A DNA stretch of 50,498 bases from a virus, in IMG/VR virus record IMGVR_UViG_3300022751_000020, positions 1 through 50,498 of that record. One strand, written 5' to 3'. The translations under genes and the position numbers were made by a program. The notes under the pieces were generated by a model. The model made no database searches. It worked only from the letters and a program-made list of their open reading frames with translations, and was not told where the DNA came from. Below are positions 7,258 to 12,998 of the stretch, one piece after another; position 1 is the first letter of the stretch, and each line of letters starts with the position of its first letter.

Positions 7258-7316
7258 CGCTCACACGTAGCGCGCTACCTGTGCCGCACCCATACCCACG
7301 CAGGGCCGTGTGAGCG
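7258..7316. repeat. Nested inverted repeat
   Basis: Outer arms CGCTCACACG (7258-7267) and CGTGTGAGCG (7307-7316) are perfect. Overlapping the left arm is a 22-base palindrome (7262-7283) with core GTAGCGCGCTAC and one mismatched pair. The two structures are mutually exclusive, so this could be an operator or an RNA switch-like leader. Confidence 0.65.
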
Positions 7317-7352
7317 TTTACAAAGTAGCTCGGTTTGGGACTAATCAACGCT

Positions 7353-7380
7353 TTGCGCGTGACTTTACGTGGGGTAGTAC
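7353..7380 (+). promoter_or_regulatory. Candidate promoter of early operon
   Basis: TTGCGC (7353-7358), 16-base spacer, TAGTAC (7375-7380), 45 bases before the ATG at 7426. Confidence 0.4.
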
Positions 7381-7425
7381 AAGGTTAGGGCGTAGGTAGC
7401 GCCATTCATTCCAAGGAGCCTAGCA

Positions 7426-7653
7426 ATGACATATCAGCAAGCCCGCGATATCATCGCCAAGAACGTCCGCATCTGGCCCTACTGGGATGAAGGTGGTGGA
7501 CTCCACTTTCTTCTTCAGCGTGTGGATGCAGTCGGTAAGCCTACCGCCACGATCGGCTCGTGCAAAGCAACTCACGCCGACGAATACATCGGTATGATGA
7601 TGCGAGGCCTTGAAGTCGGCGCGATTATCGCAACGGAGGAGTTAGAAGCATGA
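7426..7653 (+). CDS. Hypothetical protein (75 aa)
   Basis: ATG 7426 with AAGGAG nine bases upstream. A small acidic protein, MTYQQARDIIAKNVRIWPYW at its start, beta-rich in the middle (GGLHFLLQRVDAVGKPTATI) and helical at the end. First of four genes joined by ATGA overlaps (7426-8820), so they are presumably co-translated. Not recognised. Confidence 0.7.
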   Translation: MTYQQARDIIAKNVRIWPYWDEGGGLHFLLQRVDAVGKPTATIGSCKATHADEYIGMMMRGLEVGAIIATEELEA

Positions 7654-7949
7654 CCTTCTACGAATGGCTCATGATCTCGTTCTGCTCGCAGGACAATGAT
7701 CCAGCTGCTCGCTGGCTCGAGGTCGACATCACGCAGCGACCCGCAATGACACGTGACCTCTTCGCTCGGTGCGAAGCGTACTACGAGGCGATGGGTGACG
7801 ATGAGCGTCACGAAGGAGAGCTCCTACTCATGCTCGGCGTCCTGGATCCATCCGGCGTGAAGCAGACGTACCGCTTCGTCCCCGCTATTGAGCGAGACTG
7901 GAAGGAGCTCATGCTCGTGGTGAACGAGATCATGGAGGGGCGGATATGA
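7650..7949 (+). CDS. Hypothetical protein (99 aa)
   Basis: ATGA overlap with the upstream gene and again with the downstream one. It starts MTFYEWLMISFCSQDNDPAA; helical and acidic, with aromatic positions (ARWLEVDI, CEAYYEAM) and no membrane span. The N-terminal FYEWL pattern resembles small unnamed phage proteins. Function unknown. Confidence 0.7.
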   Translation: MTFYEWLMISFCSQDNDPAARWLEVDITQRPAMTRDLFARCEAYYEAMGDDERHEGELLLMLGVLDPSGVKQTYRFVPAIERDWKELMLVVNEIMEGRI

Positions 7950-8638
7950 ACACCGTACCCAATCCCGCTCTCGAGCGCGTCAAGCGCATCATCCGCGAAC
8001 TCCAGGCGAAGACCACCGAGAACGGCTGCACTGAAGCCGAGGCGATGGCAGCAGCCCAGAAGATGGGCGAGCTCCTGGAGAAGCACGACCTTGAAATGGA
8101 CGAGGTCGGCCTGAAGCGGGAGACTGCCGACTGCAAGAAGCAGGTCATGCGAGCAGCCGACAACTACGCAGGCTCGCTGTGTACTGCGATCGGTCGGCTG
8201 TGCGATCTAATCGTGTGGCGCACCGGAGAGGGTAACTTCACTTTCTTCGGGACTCCACACGATCTGCTGGTCGGCGAGTATCTGTACGAAGTCTGCTCCG
8301 AGGCCATGGACTATGGCTGGAGCGAGTACATGCAGGTTCACGGTTATTCCATGAAGAAGCGGCAGTCCTACCGGATGGGATTCGCTAATCGAGCTGGAAC
8401 TCGCTTGATGGAATTGCGTGAAGCTCGTAAACGAGCAGCGACTGGTAACTCTCTGGTCGTTGTCAAGGATCAGCTCGTGAAGAGCGAATTTGACAAGCTC
8501 GGCATGAACCTGAGGAAAGCGGCTCCCCAGCAGATAGCTGATACTCAGGCTTATCTCCAGGGAGTCGCGGCTGGTGAGCGCGTGAACCTCAACAATCCGC
8601 TCGGTGGACCGAGCCAGAATGGAGCACAGATCCGATGA
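7946..8638 (+). CDS. DUF2786-like protein (230 aa)
   Basis: The N-terminal 50 residues fit the DUF2786 helical pattern: RVKRIIRELQAKTTENGCTE, then AEAMAAAQKMGELLEKHDLE. In this family the segment precedes a variable alpha/beta domain. Here residues about 70-140 contain a Cys/Trp-containing core (LCTAIGRLCDLIVWRTG) and later RMGFANRAGTRLMELREARK. DUF2786 proteins are common in phages and actinobacteria without a defined activity. It sits in the ATGA-coupled early gene chain. Confidence 0.75.
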   Translation: MNTVPNPALERVKRIIRELQAKTTENGCTEAEAMAAAQKMGELLEKHDLEMDEVGLKRETADCKKQVMRAADNYAGSLCTAIGRLCDLIVWRTGEGNFTFFGTPHDLLVGEYLYEVCSEAMDYGWSEYMQVHGYSMKKRQSYRMGFANRAGTRLMELREARKRAATGNSLVVVKDQLVKSEFDKLGMNLRKAAPQQIADTQAYLQGVAAGERVNLNNPLGGPSQNGAQIR

Positions 8639-8820
8639 GCGTGAATACACTGGATGAGCTGACACCTGACAAGTACGTCCTCGCTGAAAAGGCGATCAAG
8701 AAGTTCCGGAAGTCGAAGAAGACTCGGAATAACGAGCTCGAGCTGTACGATTCGCTGACCAACGCGGGGCCGAGCTCCGAGTCGGCCGATGAATACGTGA
8801 ACCTGGAGACGCAGGAGTAA
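8635..8820 (+). CDS. Hypothetical protein (61 aa)
   Basis: Starts in an ATGA overlap and ends at TAA 8820, directly joined to the recurring intergenic module. It has a basic middle (KAIKKFRKSKKTRNN) and an acidic end (SSESADEYVNLETQE), giving a strongly polarised 61-residue protein. No family recognised. Confidence 0.65.
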   Translation: MSVNTLDELTPDKYVLAEKAIKKFRKSKKTRNNELELYDSLTNAGPSSESADEYVNLETQE

Positions 8821-8867
8821 ATAACCCTTTGCGTGTGACAACTATGCCTGCATAAAGGTGTTGCGGC
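8819..8867 (+). repeat. Recurring intergenic module, copy A
   Basis: AAATAAC (8819-8825), 25 variable bases, CATAAAGG-TGTTGCGGC (from 8851). The distance between the two conserved parts is identical in the copies at 10596 and 10895. It lies just before the small gene at 8901 and probably carries a promoter or RNA leader. Confidence 0.7.
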
Positions 8868-8900
8868 CACCCACCCCGGCAGGCTCAGGAGATTACTAGC

Positions 8901-9080
8901 ATGAACATGACCAAGGCTCAGATGCGTGAACAGACTGCGAATGCGGTTATGAGCGCCAAGGGTGTGACCGTCACCAAGCTGCCGACCAAGCTGGCTCGTG
9001 GTAGCGACGACTCTCTGTTCGTCCACGCTCGGCAGGCGATGAAGGATGCTCGGAAGGCTGACCGTGAAGTTCAAGGTTGA
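8901..9080 (+). CDS. Small basic protein (59 aa)
   Basis: ATG 8901 with CAGGAG nine bases upstream opens 59 codons: MNMTKAQMREQTANAVMSAK at the start, rich in Lys, Arg and Ala. A predominantly helical basic protein, possibly nucleic-acid binding. It overlaps the next gene by 17 bases. First gene after intergenic module A. Confidence 0.65.
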   Translation: MNMTKAQMREQTANAVMSAKGVTVTKLPTKLARGSDDSLFVHARQAMKDARKADREVQG

Positions 9081-9273
9081 GCGAACGAGCCCCTTAACGG
9101 GGCTTACGAACTCGATAATGATCGAGGTCACGAACGAAGAGCTTCTGAGGTGGAAGAACGGGGAGTTGATTCAGGATTGCTTTCCCAACTTGACTCCTGA
9201 TGAGCGACAGTTCATGATTACCGGATACACTCCTGAGGACCGGTTGGCGATCTTTGGAGATGAAGATGCTTGA
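9064..9273 (+). CDS. Hypothetical protein (69 aa)
   Basis: GTG at 9064 is preferred because GGAAGG lies six bases before it; the in-frame ATG at 9046 lacks a spaced site. The product begins as VKFKVERTSPLTGLTNSIMI and contains LTPDERQFMITGYTPEDRLA, a Pro-containing acidic C-terminus. It overlaps the genes on both sides. Function unknown. Confidence 0.6.
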   Translation: MKFKVERTSPLTGLTNSIMIEVTNEELLRWKNGELIQDCFPNLTPDERQFMITGYTPEDRLAIFGDEDA

Positions 9274-9937
9274 TGCTAGACAGGTCGGCGGTCTCGGACT
9301 CGCGATGATAGAAGCTGAAAAGAAGAGGATTATCCCTATGAGTGAACTCGGTACTGCTCGCGTCGGCCTGACGCGGGATAGGATTCTGTCGGTACACATC
9401 CCGGAGAAGTACCGTTCCATGTATGATCAGGGTGCATACATCCGGCTGACCACGATCGTCGGCGGGAAGCTGGAGCTGGTGGTTACTCCCGCTAAGGACT
9501 CGAAGAAGAAGGTCCACCCTTCGACTACCACTTTCCTTCGCGAGGGACAGACCACGTTCCGACTGATGGCCTATGATGGGAGCAGGGGCTCTTTCGTTGA
9601 GGCTCGGGTCAAGCCCTTTGGCCTCATGGACGTCCCGGTGTCGGCTATTGAGGGGAGCACGATCGTCGTCTCCATCCCCGAGATCCGCAAGGCTCCGATG
9701 GAGGTCAATCGCAAGAATCGCAAGGGTGCGAAGATCACGGTTCAGAGCGTCCCAATCGCTGCTCCGACCCAGAAGATGGAGATCCGCACTGACGTATCCA
9801 CCATCTCACGCGATGACTTCCGCAAGGCGATCCAAACGGTGAACGGCTTCGCGAGGCAGAACGGCGAGGCTCTTTCATTGGAGGTCGTGGAGAACAGGCT
9901 GAAGGCGACGCTCATGGAGGAGTTTAACGAGTACTAA
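9266..9937 (+). CDS. Hypothetical protein (223 aa)
   Basis: ATG 9266 follows GGAG by six bases. The N-terminal helix (MLDARQVGGLGLAMIEAEKK) is followed by a beta-rich middle (RVGLTRDRILSVHIPEKY, YIRLTTIVGGKLELVVTP) and a C-terminal helical part (ISRDDFRKAIQTVNGFARQN). A Lys/Arg cluster (VNRKNRKGAK) joins them. The fold hints at a DNA- or partner-binding two-domain protein but matches no family I know. Confidence 0.7.
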   Translation: MLDARQVGGLGLAMIEAEKKRIIPMSELGTARVGLTRDRILSVHIPEKYRSMYDQGAYIRLTTIVGGKLELVVTPAKDSKKKVHPSTTTFLREGQTTFRLMAYDGSRGSFVEARVKPFGLMDVPVSAIEGSTIVVSIPEIRKAPMEVNRKNRKGAKITVQSVPIAAPTQKMEIRTDVSTISRDDFRKAIQTVNGFARQNGEALSLEVVENRLKATLMEEFNEY

Positions 9938-9973
9938 GGGCTTGGTGAAGGAGCATAGGTAGGGCATAACAGG

Positions 9974-9995
9974 GGTGCGGCAATAGGGCCGCACC
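9974..9995 (+). repeat. GC-rich hairpin before gene at 10016
   Basis: GGTGCGGC (9974-9981) pairs perfectly with GCCGCACC (9988-9995) around AATAGG, followed by CTAGCAAGG. The preceding GGGCATAAC resembles the CATAA part of the intergenic modules, so this looks like a diverged copy. Confidence 0.55.
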
Positions 9996-10015
9996 TAGCA
10001 AGGTTCAATTCCACT

Positions 10016-10414
10016 ATGGCCAAGACTGTTCAGGAACTCCAGGCACACTTTGTCACCATGTTCACCGCTGATCTGGCGGCTGGTCAGCAGGCTGCCATGG
10101 AACTCAACATCATCCTAGCGGCCATAGCCGCTCTTCCCGATGTCCCAGGTGAACACTACGAAGTCTACGATCCAGAAGACGGTACGGAACTCCCGGCTGG
10201 TATTTACGGCCTACCAAGTCAATCCATCGCCTCCTGGGACGGAGCTCACCCACTGTCATGGGGTCACGGGCAGACCTCTTGGGGCTACGGTGATGTCGCG
10301 CGCACAGAAACTCGCGCTGGGCCGGGGCTTATCATTTCCATGGGTGGTAGCCCACTCCAGTCGGCAGGCTCTGTCTGGATCTTGCCGGTTGCGTACGAGG
10401 GTAGTGTGGCCTAG
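10016..10414 (+). CDS. Hypothetical protein (132 aa)
   Basis: ATG 10016 after CTAGCAAGG. The N-terminal half is helical (MAKTVQELQAHFVTMFTADL, AAGQQAAMELNIILAAIAAL), the C-terminal half Gly/Trp/Ser-rich (PLSWGHGQTSWGYGD) like a small beta structure. It ends in TAG; amber readthrough would add 19 residues before a TGA. Not recognised. Confidence 0.65.
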   Translation: MAKTVQELQAHFVTMFTADLAAGQQAAMELNIILAAIAALPDVPGEHYEVYDPEDGTELPAGIYGLPSQSIASWDGAHPLSWGHGQTSWGYGDVARTETRAGPGLIISMGGSPLQSAGSVWILPVAYEGSVA

Positions 10415-10437
10415 AATCTTGACCGGAGGACTTTGAC

Positions 10438-10593
10438 ATGGGAAGTAAGACCAAGCGCAATCCGTTCGCTATGATCGCGAGGACGACCACTCATCAGGTC
10501 GTCCAGGACAAGAGGTCGGCCGAGCAGAAGAAGCGTGATAAAGCCAAGATGCGAGCTGCACTGGCTGAGCACCTGACCCTGCGATATCCGTGA
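10438..10593 (+). CDS. Small basic protein (51 aa)
   Basis: ATG 10438 has GGAGGA eight bases upstream. The 51-residue product (MGSKTKRNPFAMIARTTTHQ at the start) is rich in Lys and Arg throughout and lacks hydrophobic segments, so a nucleic-acid role is possible. Its TGA abuts intergenic module B. Confidence 0.65.
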   Translation: MGSKTKRNPFAMIARTTTHQVVQDKRSAEQKKRDKAKMRAALAEHLTLRYP

Positions 10594-10595
10594 GC

Positions 10596-10646
10596 AAATA
10601 ACGCTAGGGGCGCGACTAGTTGCGCCCCATAAGCGGGTATGGCAGC
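10596..10646 (+). repeat. Recurring intergenic module, copy B
   Basis: AAATAACGCTAGGGGCG begins at 10596 and CATAAG at 10628, the same spacing as copies A and C. Inside lies a 22-base near-palindrome with GGGGCGC and GCGCCCC arms (one mismatch). The gene start at 10680 follows. Confidence 0.75.
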
Positions 10647-10679
10647 AGCAGGCTGTCTCCTAGCAAAGGTAGTCCAATC

Positions 10680-10889
10680 ATGCGTATCGCTCTTCACCTC
10701 GTCGCCATGCTGGCCTCGGCTTTCTGCCTCGGAATGATCATCATCCAACAGGATGACTTCGGTCTTCTGATCCATGGTTACATGGGACTGCTCGCCGTCT
10801 GCCTCGTCCTCCTCTTCATGGTCATTGGTCATGCCGTCTGGTTGTTCAGCATCCTGGACGACAAGATCGTGGACGCTGAGTACGAGTAG
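10680..10889 (+). CDS. Two-span membrane protein (69 aa)
   Basis: ATG 10680 with AAAGG upstream; a longer frame from 10620 runs through the intergenic module and is rejected. Residues about 3-23 and 33-56 are hydrophobic (LHLVAMLASAFCLGMIII and LLAVCLVLLFMVIGHAVWLF), separated by QQDDFG. The tail is acidic (DDKIVDAEYE). It could be a superinfection or early membrane protein. It is unlikely to be the holin, which is found at 40486. Confidence 0.7.
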   Translation: MRIALHLVAMLASAFCLGMIIIQQDDFGLLIHGYMGLLAVCLVLLFMVIGHAVWLFSILDDKIVDAEYE

Positions 10890-10894
10890 GGAGC

Positions 10895-10943
10895 AAATAA
10901 CGCTAGGGGCGTGAGCGAATGCCGCGCATAAGGGTGTTGCGGC
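10895..10943 (+). repeat. Recurring intergenic module, copy C
   Basis: AAATAACGCTAGGGGCG (10895-10911) is identical to copy B over 17 bases; CATAAGGGTGTTGCGGC follows at the conserved spacing and matches copy A. A GCGGC/GCCGC hairpin and CTAGCAGGAG come after it. Confidence 0.75.
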
Positions 10944-10976
10944 GGGGTTGCCGCGTTCCTAGCAGGAGTCAAGGTC

Positions 10977-11144
10977 ATGACAGACAAAGAGTTACGTAAT
11001 CGGGCCCGCAGGATCCTACCTCGGCCCGTCGGGGAGAACGAGAGTATTGAGTCGCTTCGTAATCGGCTAGAGCACTTCCCGGCTGGGAAGCGGCTGGTTC
11101 AGTCGTACGACAACTACGTCGGCGCTCTGGGAGGACATATTTGA
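10977..11144 (+). CDS. Small basic protein (55 aa)
   Basis: ATG 10977 after CTAGCAGGAG. The product is Arg-rich (KELRNRARRILPRP, ESLRNRLEHFPAGKR), with two RNRL/RNRA helices. It overlaps the next gene through TGATG. First of four tiny overlapping genes ending at 11639. Function unknown. Confidence 0.65.
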   Translation: MTDKELRNRARRILPRPVGENESIESLRNRLEHFPAGKRLVQSYDNYVGALGGHI

Positions 11145-11284
11145 TGACCGACTGGCAACATGGATATGCAGACGCTTACTGCAATCCAAAGTCGCGTGGC
11201 TATCCAGCTCGTCCTAAGAACGACGACTACATGGATGGCTTCATGGTCGGGCAGGAAGAGTGGAGAAAGGGGAACAACGTATGA
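11144..11284 (+). CDS. Small protein (46 aa)
   Basis: Begins in a TGATG overlap and ends in an ATGA overlap. The product is MTDWQHGYADAYCNPKSRGY and onward, aromatic and Asp-rich, with DGFMVGQEEWRKG near the end. The pattern GYxDxxxG...YxDGFxxGxxxW resembles short phage proteins built of repeated small helices. Function unknown. Confidence 0.6.
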   Translation: MTDWQHGYADAYCNPKSRGYPARPKNDDYMDGFMVGQEEWRKGNNV

Positions 11285-11436
11285 CCTATATCTCAAGCTT
11301 CGGGTTCTCGCTTGAGGACATTCAAGACTGCTCTCGCCGGCTGGATATCGGTTACGCCGCAGCCGATCTCTATCTCCAGGATCAGTTCCTGAAGGAAGAG
11401 CGCGCGAAGAGAGAAGAAGAGGAGTATTACGCATGA
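11281..11436 (+). CDS. Small protein (51 aa)
   Basis: ATGA overlaps on both sides. The product starts MTYISSFGFSLEDIQDCSRR and ends with a highly charged helix (KEERAKREEEEYYA). It is related in style, not clearly in sequence, to its upstream neighbour: each has a short G-Y-A-A/D-A element. Confidence 0.6.
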   Translation: MTYISSFGFSLEDIQDCSRRLDIGYAAADLYLQDQFLKEERAKREEEEYYA

Positions 11437-11639
11437 CTCGGACCAATGCAGCTCTACTTATGTTCGCCCTCTTCTCAACTCTTCTTACGGGATTCAGCGC
11501 TGGTAGACTTCATGAGCGATTGAATCAGCCTCGCTTGATCGGTTTCGGTTGCGACGGGACGCGAGGTCCGATCTGGGCGACCGAGGAGGATGATTTCCTG
11601 GCTGGATGCGAAGAGATTAGAGTCTGGGGTCGGGACTGA
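11433..11639 (+). CDS. Small membrane-anchored or secreted protein (68 aa)
   Basis: ATGA overlap start. Residues about 5-24 (NAALLMFALFSTLLTGFSAG) form a signal-anchor or signal peptide; the remaining 44 residues contain two Cys (GCDG and AGCEE), possibly a disulfide in the periplasm. Last gene before the 385-base gap that precedes the GA/TC-free unit. Confidence 0.65.
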   Translation: MTRTNAALLMFALFSTLLTGFSAGRLHERLNQPRLIGFGCDGTRGPIWATEEDDFLAGCEEIRVWGRD

Positions 11640-11755
11640 TCGCCGAAGATTTGAGCGAGAAAATTGACCGGAGGGTTTTCGCTCTCGAGGTCAAGTCTTG
11701 CTCAAACTCAACTCTAGAAGACTTAGAGCGAAGAGAAGAGTTTAGACCAGAATCT

Positions 11756-11811
11756 GGTCCTCCTCAGCTCAGTCTGGCACGGTCCTCCTCAGCTCAGTCT
11801 GGCACGGTCCT
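11756..11811 (+). repeat. 25-base perfect tandem repeat (2.2 copies)
   Basis: The unit GGTCCTCCTCAGCTCAGTCT plus GGCAC occurs at 11756-11780 and 11781-11805, followed by the start of a third copy. Its core CTCCTCAGCTCAGTCT matches CTCCTCAGATCAGTCT just after the amber tRNA (from 14841) at 15 of 16 positions. A unit length not divisible by three argues against coding. Confidence 0.85.
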
Positions 11812-11838
11812 TGCATCAGGTCTCGGGCATGTTATAAC
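11811..11838 (+). promoter_or_regulatory. Sigma70-type promoter of the GA/TC-free unit
   Basis: TTGCAT (11811-11816), 16-base spacer, TATAAC (11833-11838). The expected start point, about 11845, coincides with the base after which GA and TC disappear (last TC at 11842-11843). Confidence 0.65.
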
Positions 11839-11884
11839 GTATCATGCACCAGTGCGGCCCTAGTGCCCTAGTGCTTAGGCCCTA

Positions 11885-11922
11885 AGCGCATTTATTTTAG
11901 CCTAAGTGCAAATAAATGCGCT
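11885..11922 (+). repeat. Leader hairpin
   Basis: AGCGCATTTATTT (11885-11897) pairs perfectly with AAATAAATGCGCT (11910-11922), about 40 bases after the predicted transcript start. The following TTAGGG is not a strong T-run, so an attenuator or stability hairpin is as likely as a terminator. Confidence 0.65.
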
Positions 11923-12002
11923 TTAGGGCTTTACAGGCCTAAAAACCGCCACTAGGTAAAGGGCAGGCAACACGGTGTTGCCCTAGGGCCTAGCCCCTAC
12001 CA

Positions 12003-12035
12003 CTAGCACAAGGTACAAAGTAACATGGCACAAGC
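12003..12035 (+). repeat. 33-base direct repeat, copy 1 (leader and start codons)
   Basis: Identical to 12692-12724. It spans CTAGCACAAGGTACAAAG, then TAAC, the ATG and the codons for Ala-Gln-Ala. The ribosome site is AAGG, a form that avoids GA. The identity of both leader and first codons implies recent duplication or gene conversion. Confidence 0.9.
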
Positions 12036-12516
12036 TGCAACCAAAACCGCCCCCGCTGCAACCCCTGCAACTGTTGTTGTAAACCCCAATGCGGCCATTG
12101 CCGCTACCCTTGCAGCGCAAGCGCATAACGTGCTTACAATGGGCACCGCGCCCCTTACGGCTGCAAGTATTGCGCGCAAGTACACTAAGGGCCTTGCACC
12201 GGCCTTTGCCGCGCGCACCTTTACCCTAACGCCCGCTGGCCATGCGCTTATTGCCAACAATGGCCTAAACGCGCACGGCAGGCTAACGGCTATAGGTGCA
12301 ACATGCCTTGCGCTTGGCATTGCCAGCAACGGGGGCAACAGTGCAACAGGCGCGGCCATTGTTACGGCCATGCTAACTAGCCCGGCTTGCTTGGCGGCAT
12401 TTTTGGGCACTAAGGCTAACGGTGTACACTTTACCGCAAGCAACCCGCCAACGCCCGGGTTTGCCGCTGGCTATGTTAAGGGCCTTGCAATGGCCAAGCA
12501 CGGCCTTGCCAAGTAA
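12025..12516 (+). CDS. Asp/Glu-free Ala-rich basic protein (163 aa)
   Basis: The 163-residue product MAQAATKTAPAATPATVVVN and onward contains no Asp or Glu, because every GAN codon is excluded by the island. Ala, Thr, Gly, Asn and Leu dominate; charge comes only from Lys, Arg and His, so it is very basic. All Ser codons are AGY, all Phe codons TTT, and the stop is TAA. After an unstructured first 25 residues there are amphipathic stretches (LTAASIARKYTKGLAPAFAA, ALIANNGLNAHGRLTAIGAT) that read like a folded helical domain. No homologue is recognised; DNA or RNA binding is an inference from charge. Confidence 0.7.
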   Translation: MAQAATKTAPAATPATVVVNPNAAIAATLAAQAHNVLTMGTAPLTAASIARKYTKGLAPAFAARTFTLTPAGHALIANNGLNAHGRLTAIGATCLALGIASNGGNSATGAAIVTAMLTSPACLAAFLGTKANGVHFTASNPPTPGFAAGYVKGLAMAKHGLAK

Positions 12517-12583
12517 CAAGCACAAGGGGCGCGCGGCATGTGCTGCGCGCCCTACACGCAACACAAGCACAAGGTTTAATGTT

Positions 12584-12682
12584 ATGCGCTACTATACCCT
12601 AGTTGCTATGCGCGCCCTAGTATGGGGCGCGGCGGCCCTTAGCTGGCCTATTGCCCTAATGGTCGGCAACGCTGTATTTTAA
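12584..12682 (+). CDS. Small membrane peptide in the GA/TC-free unit (32 aa)
   Basis: ATG 12584 follows CACAAGG, the same ribosome-site type as its two neighbours. The product MRYYTLVAMRALVWGAAALS plus WPIALMVGNAVF has one hydrophobic span and a basic N-terminus. Its Val codon GTC (12662-12664) contains the only TC of the whole island. It is short but well placed between two sibling genes. Confidence 0.55.
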   Translation: MRYYTLVAMRALVWGAAALSWPIALMVGNAVF

Positions 12683-12691
12683 CCCGCAACC

Positions 12692-12724
12692 CTAGCACAA
12701 GGTACAAAGTAACATGGCACAAGC
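12692..12724 (+). repeat. 33-base direct repeat, copy 2
   Basis: Perfect copy of 12003-12035 placed at the start of the third gene of the unit, again covering CTAGCACAAGG, spacer, ATG and first three further codons. Confidence 0.9.
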
Positions 12725-12944
12725 AAACGCCTATAACGTAGCATACCCTAGCGCCGCCGCATTTGCGCGCGCCACCCGCTACTATGCCCCCGCCCCACGC
12801 AAGGCAAAGGGTTGCGGCCCGGCGCGTAGTATGCGCGCGGCCCTAACGGCCAAGGGCCTATTGCCTAGCCTAGTGCAAGGCTGGCTTAACGTAAATGCAA
12901 GGCGCGCGGCTAAGGGCTTGCCGCTTGTATGGCCTAGCGCATAA
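12714..12944 (+). CDS. Asp/Glu-free basic protein (76 aa)
   Basis: The product starts MAQANAYNVAYPSAAAFARA and is Ala-, Arg- and Tyr-rich with no Asp or Glu. Lys and Arg clusters (YYAPAPRKAKGCGPARSMRA, NVNARRAAKGLP) make it strongly basic. It shares leader and first four codons with the 163-residue gene, then diverges. Stop is TAA. Its length and charge suit a small nucleic-acid-binding protein, but this is inferred from composition only. Confidence 0.65.
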   Translation: MAQANAYNVAYPSAAAFARATRYYAPAPRKAKGCGPARSMRAALTAKGLLPSLVQGWLNVNARRAAKGLPLVWPSA

Positions 12945-12968
12945 ACGCCCACACAAGCCCCAAGCGTT

Positions 12969-12998
12969 GCGCCCGCTACTACCCCTAGCGGGCGCTTT
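12969..12998 (+). terminator. Terminator of the GA/TC-free unit
   Basis: GCGCCCGCTA (12969-12978) pairs perfectly with TAGCGGGCGC (12986-12995) around a seven-base loop, followed by TTTGC. It comes 25 bases after the last stop codon and also lacks GA and TC. Confidence 0.65.

Larger units (their letters stand above)
7021..7425. other. Non-coding structured intergenic region
   Basis: About 400 bases without a convincing gene. Contents: a weak terminator-like hairpin (7114-7157), a 10-base palindrome CAGAGCTCTG, a nested inverted repeat (7258-7316), and a promoter candidate before the next gene. The stretch 7190-7215 shares GGCCTAGCCCCTA with the leader of the GA/TC-free unit at about 11987-11999. 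Confidence 0.55.
11640..12024. other. Non-coding region: tandem repeat, promoter and leader
   Basis: No convincing gene. It holds a 25-base tandem repeat (11756-11805), a promoter (11811-11838), and from 11844 a leader without GA or TC dinucleotides that includes a 13-base-pair hairpin (11885-11922) and several CTAG sites. Confidence 0.65.

Noticed and set aside
10140-10436. 98-codon frame overlapping the gene at 10016
   Set aside because: Starts inside the gene without a ribosome site and has irregular composition; the gene at 10016 has the better start and context.
11651-11863. 70-codon open frame starting at TTG
   Set aside because: It has no ribosome site, crosses a 25-base tandem repeat whose length breaks the frame periodicity, and covers the promoter of the next unit.
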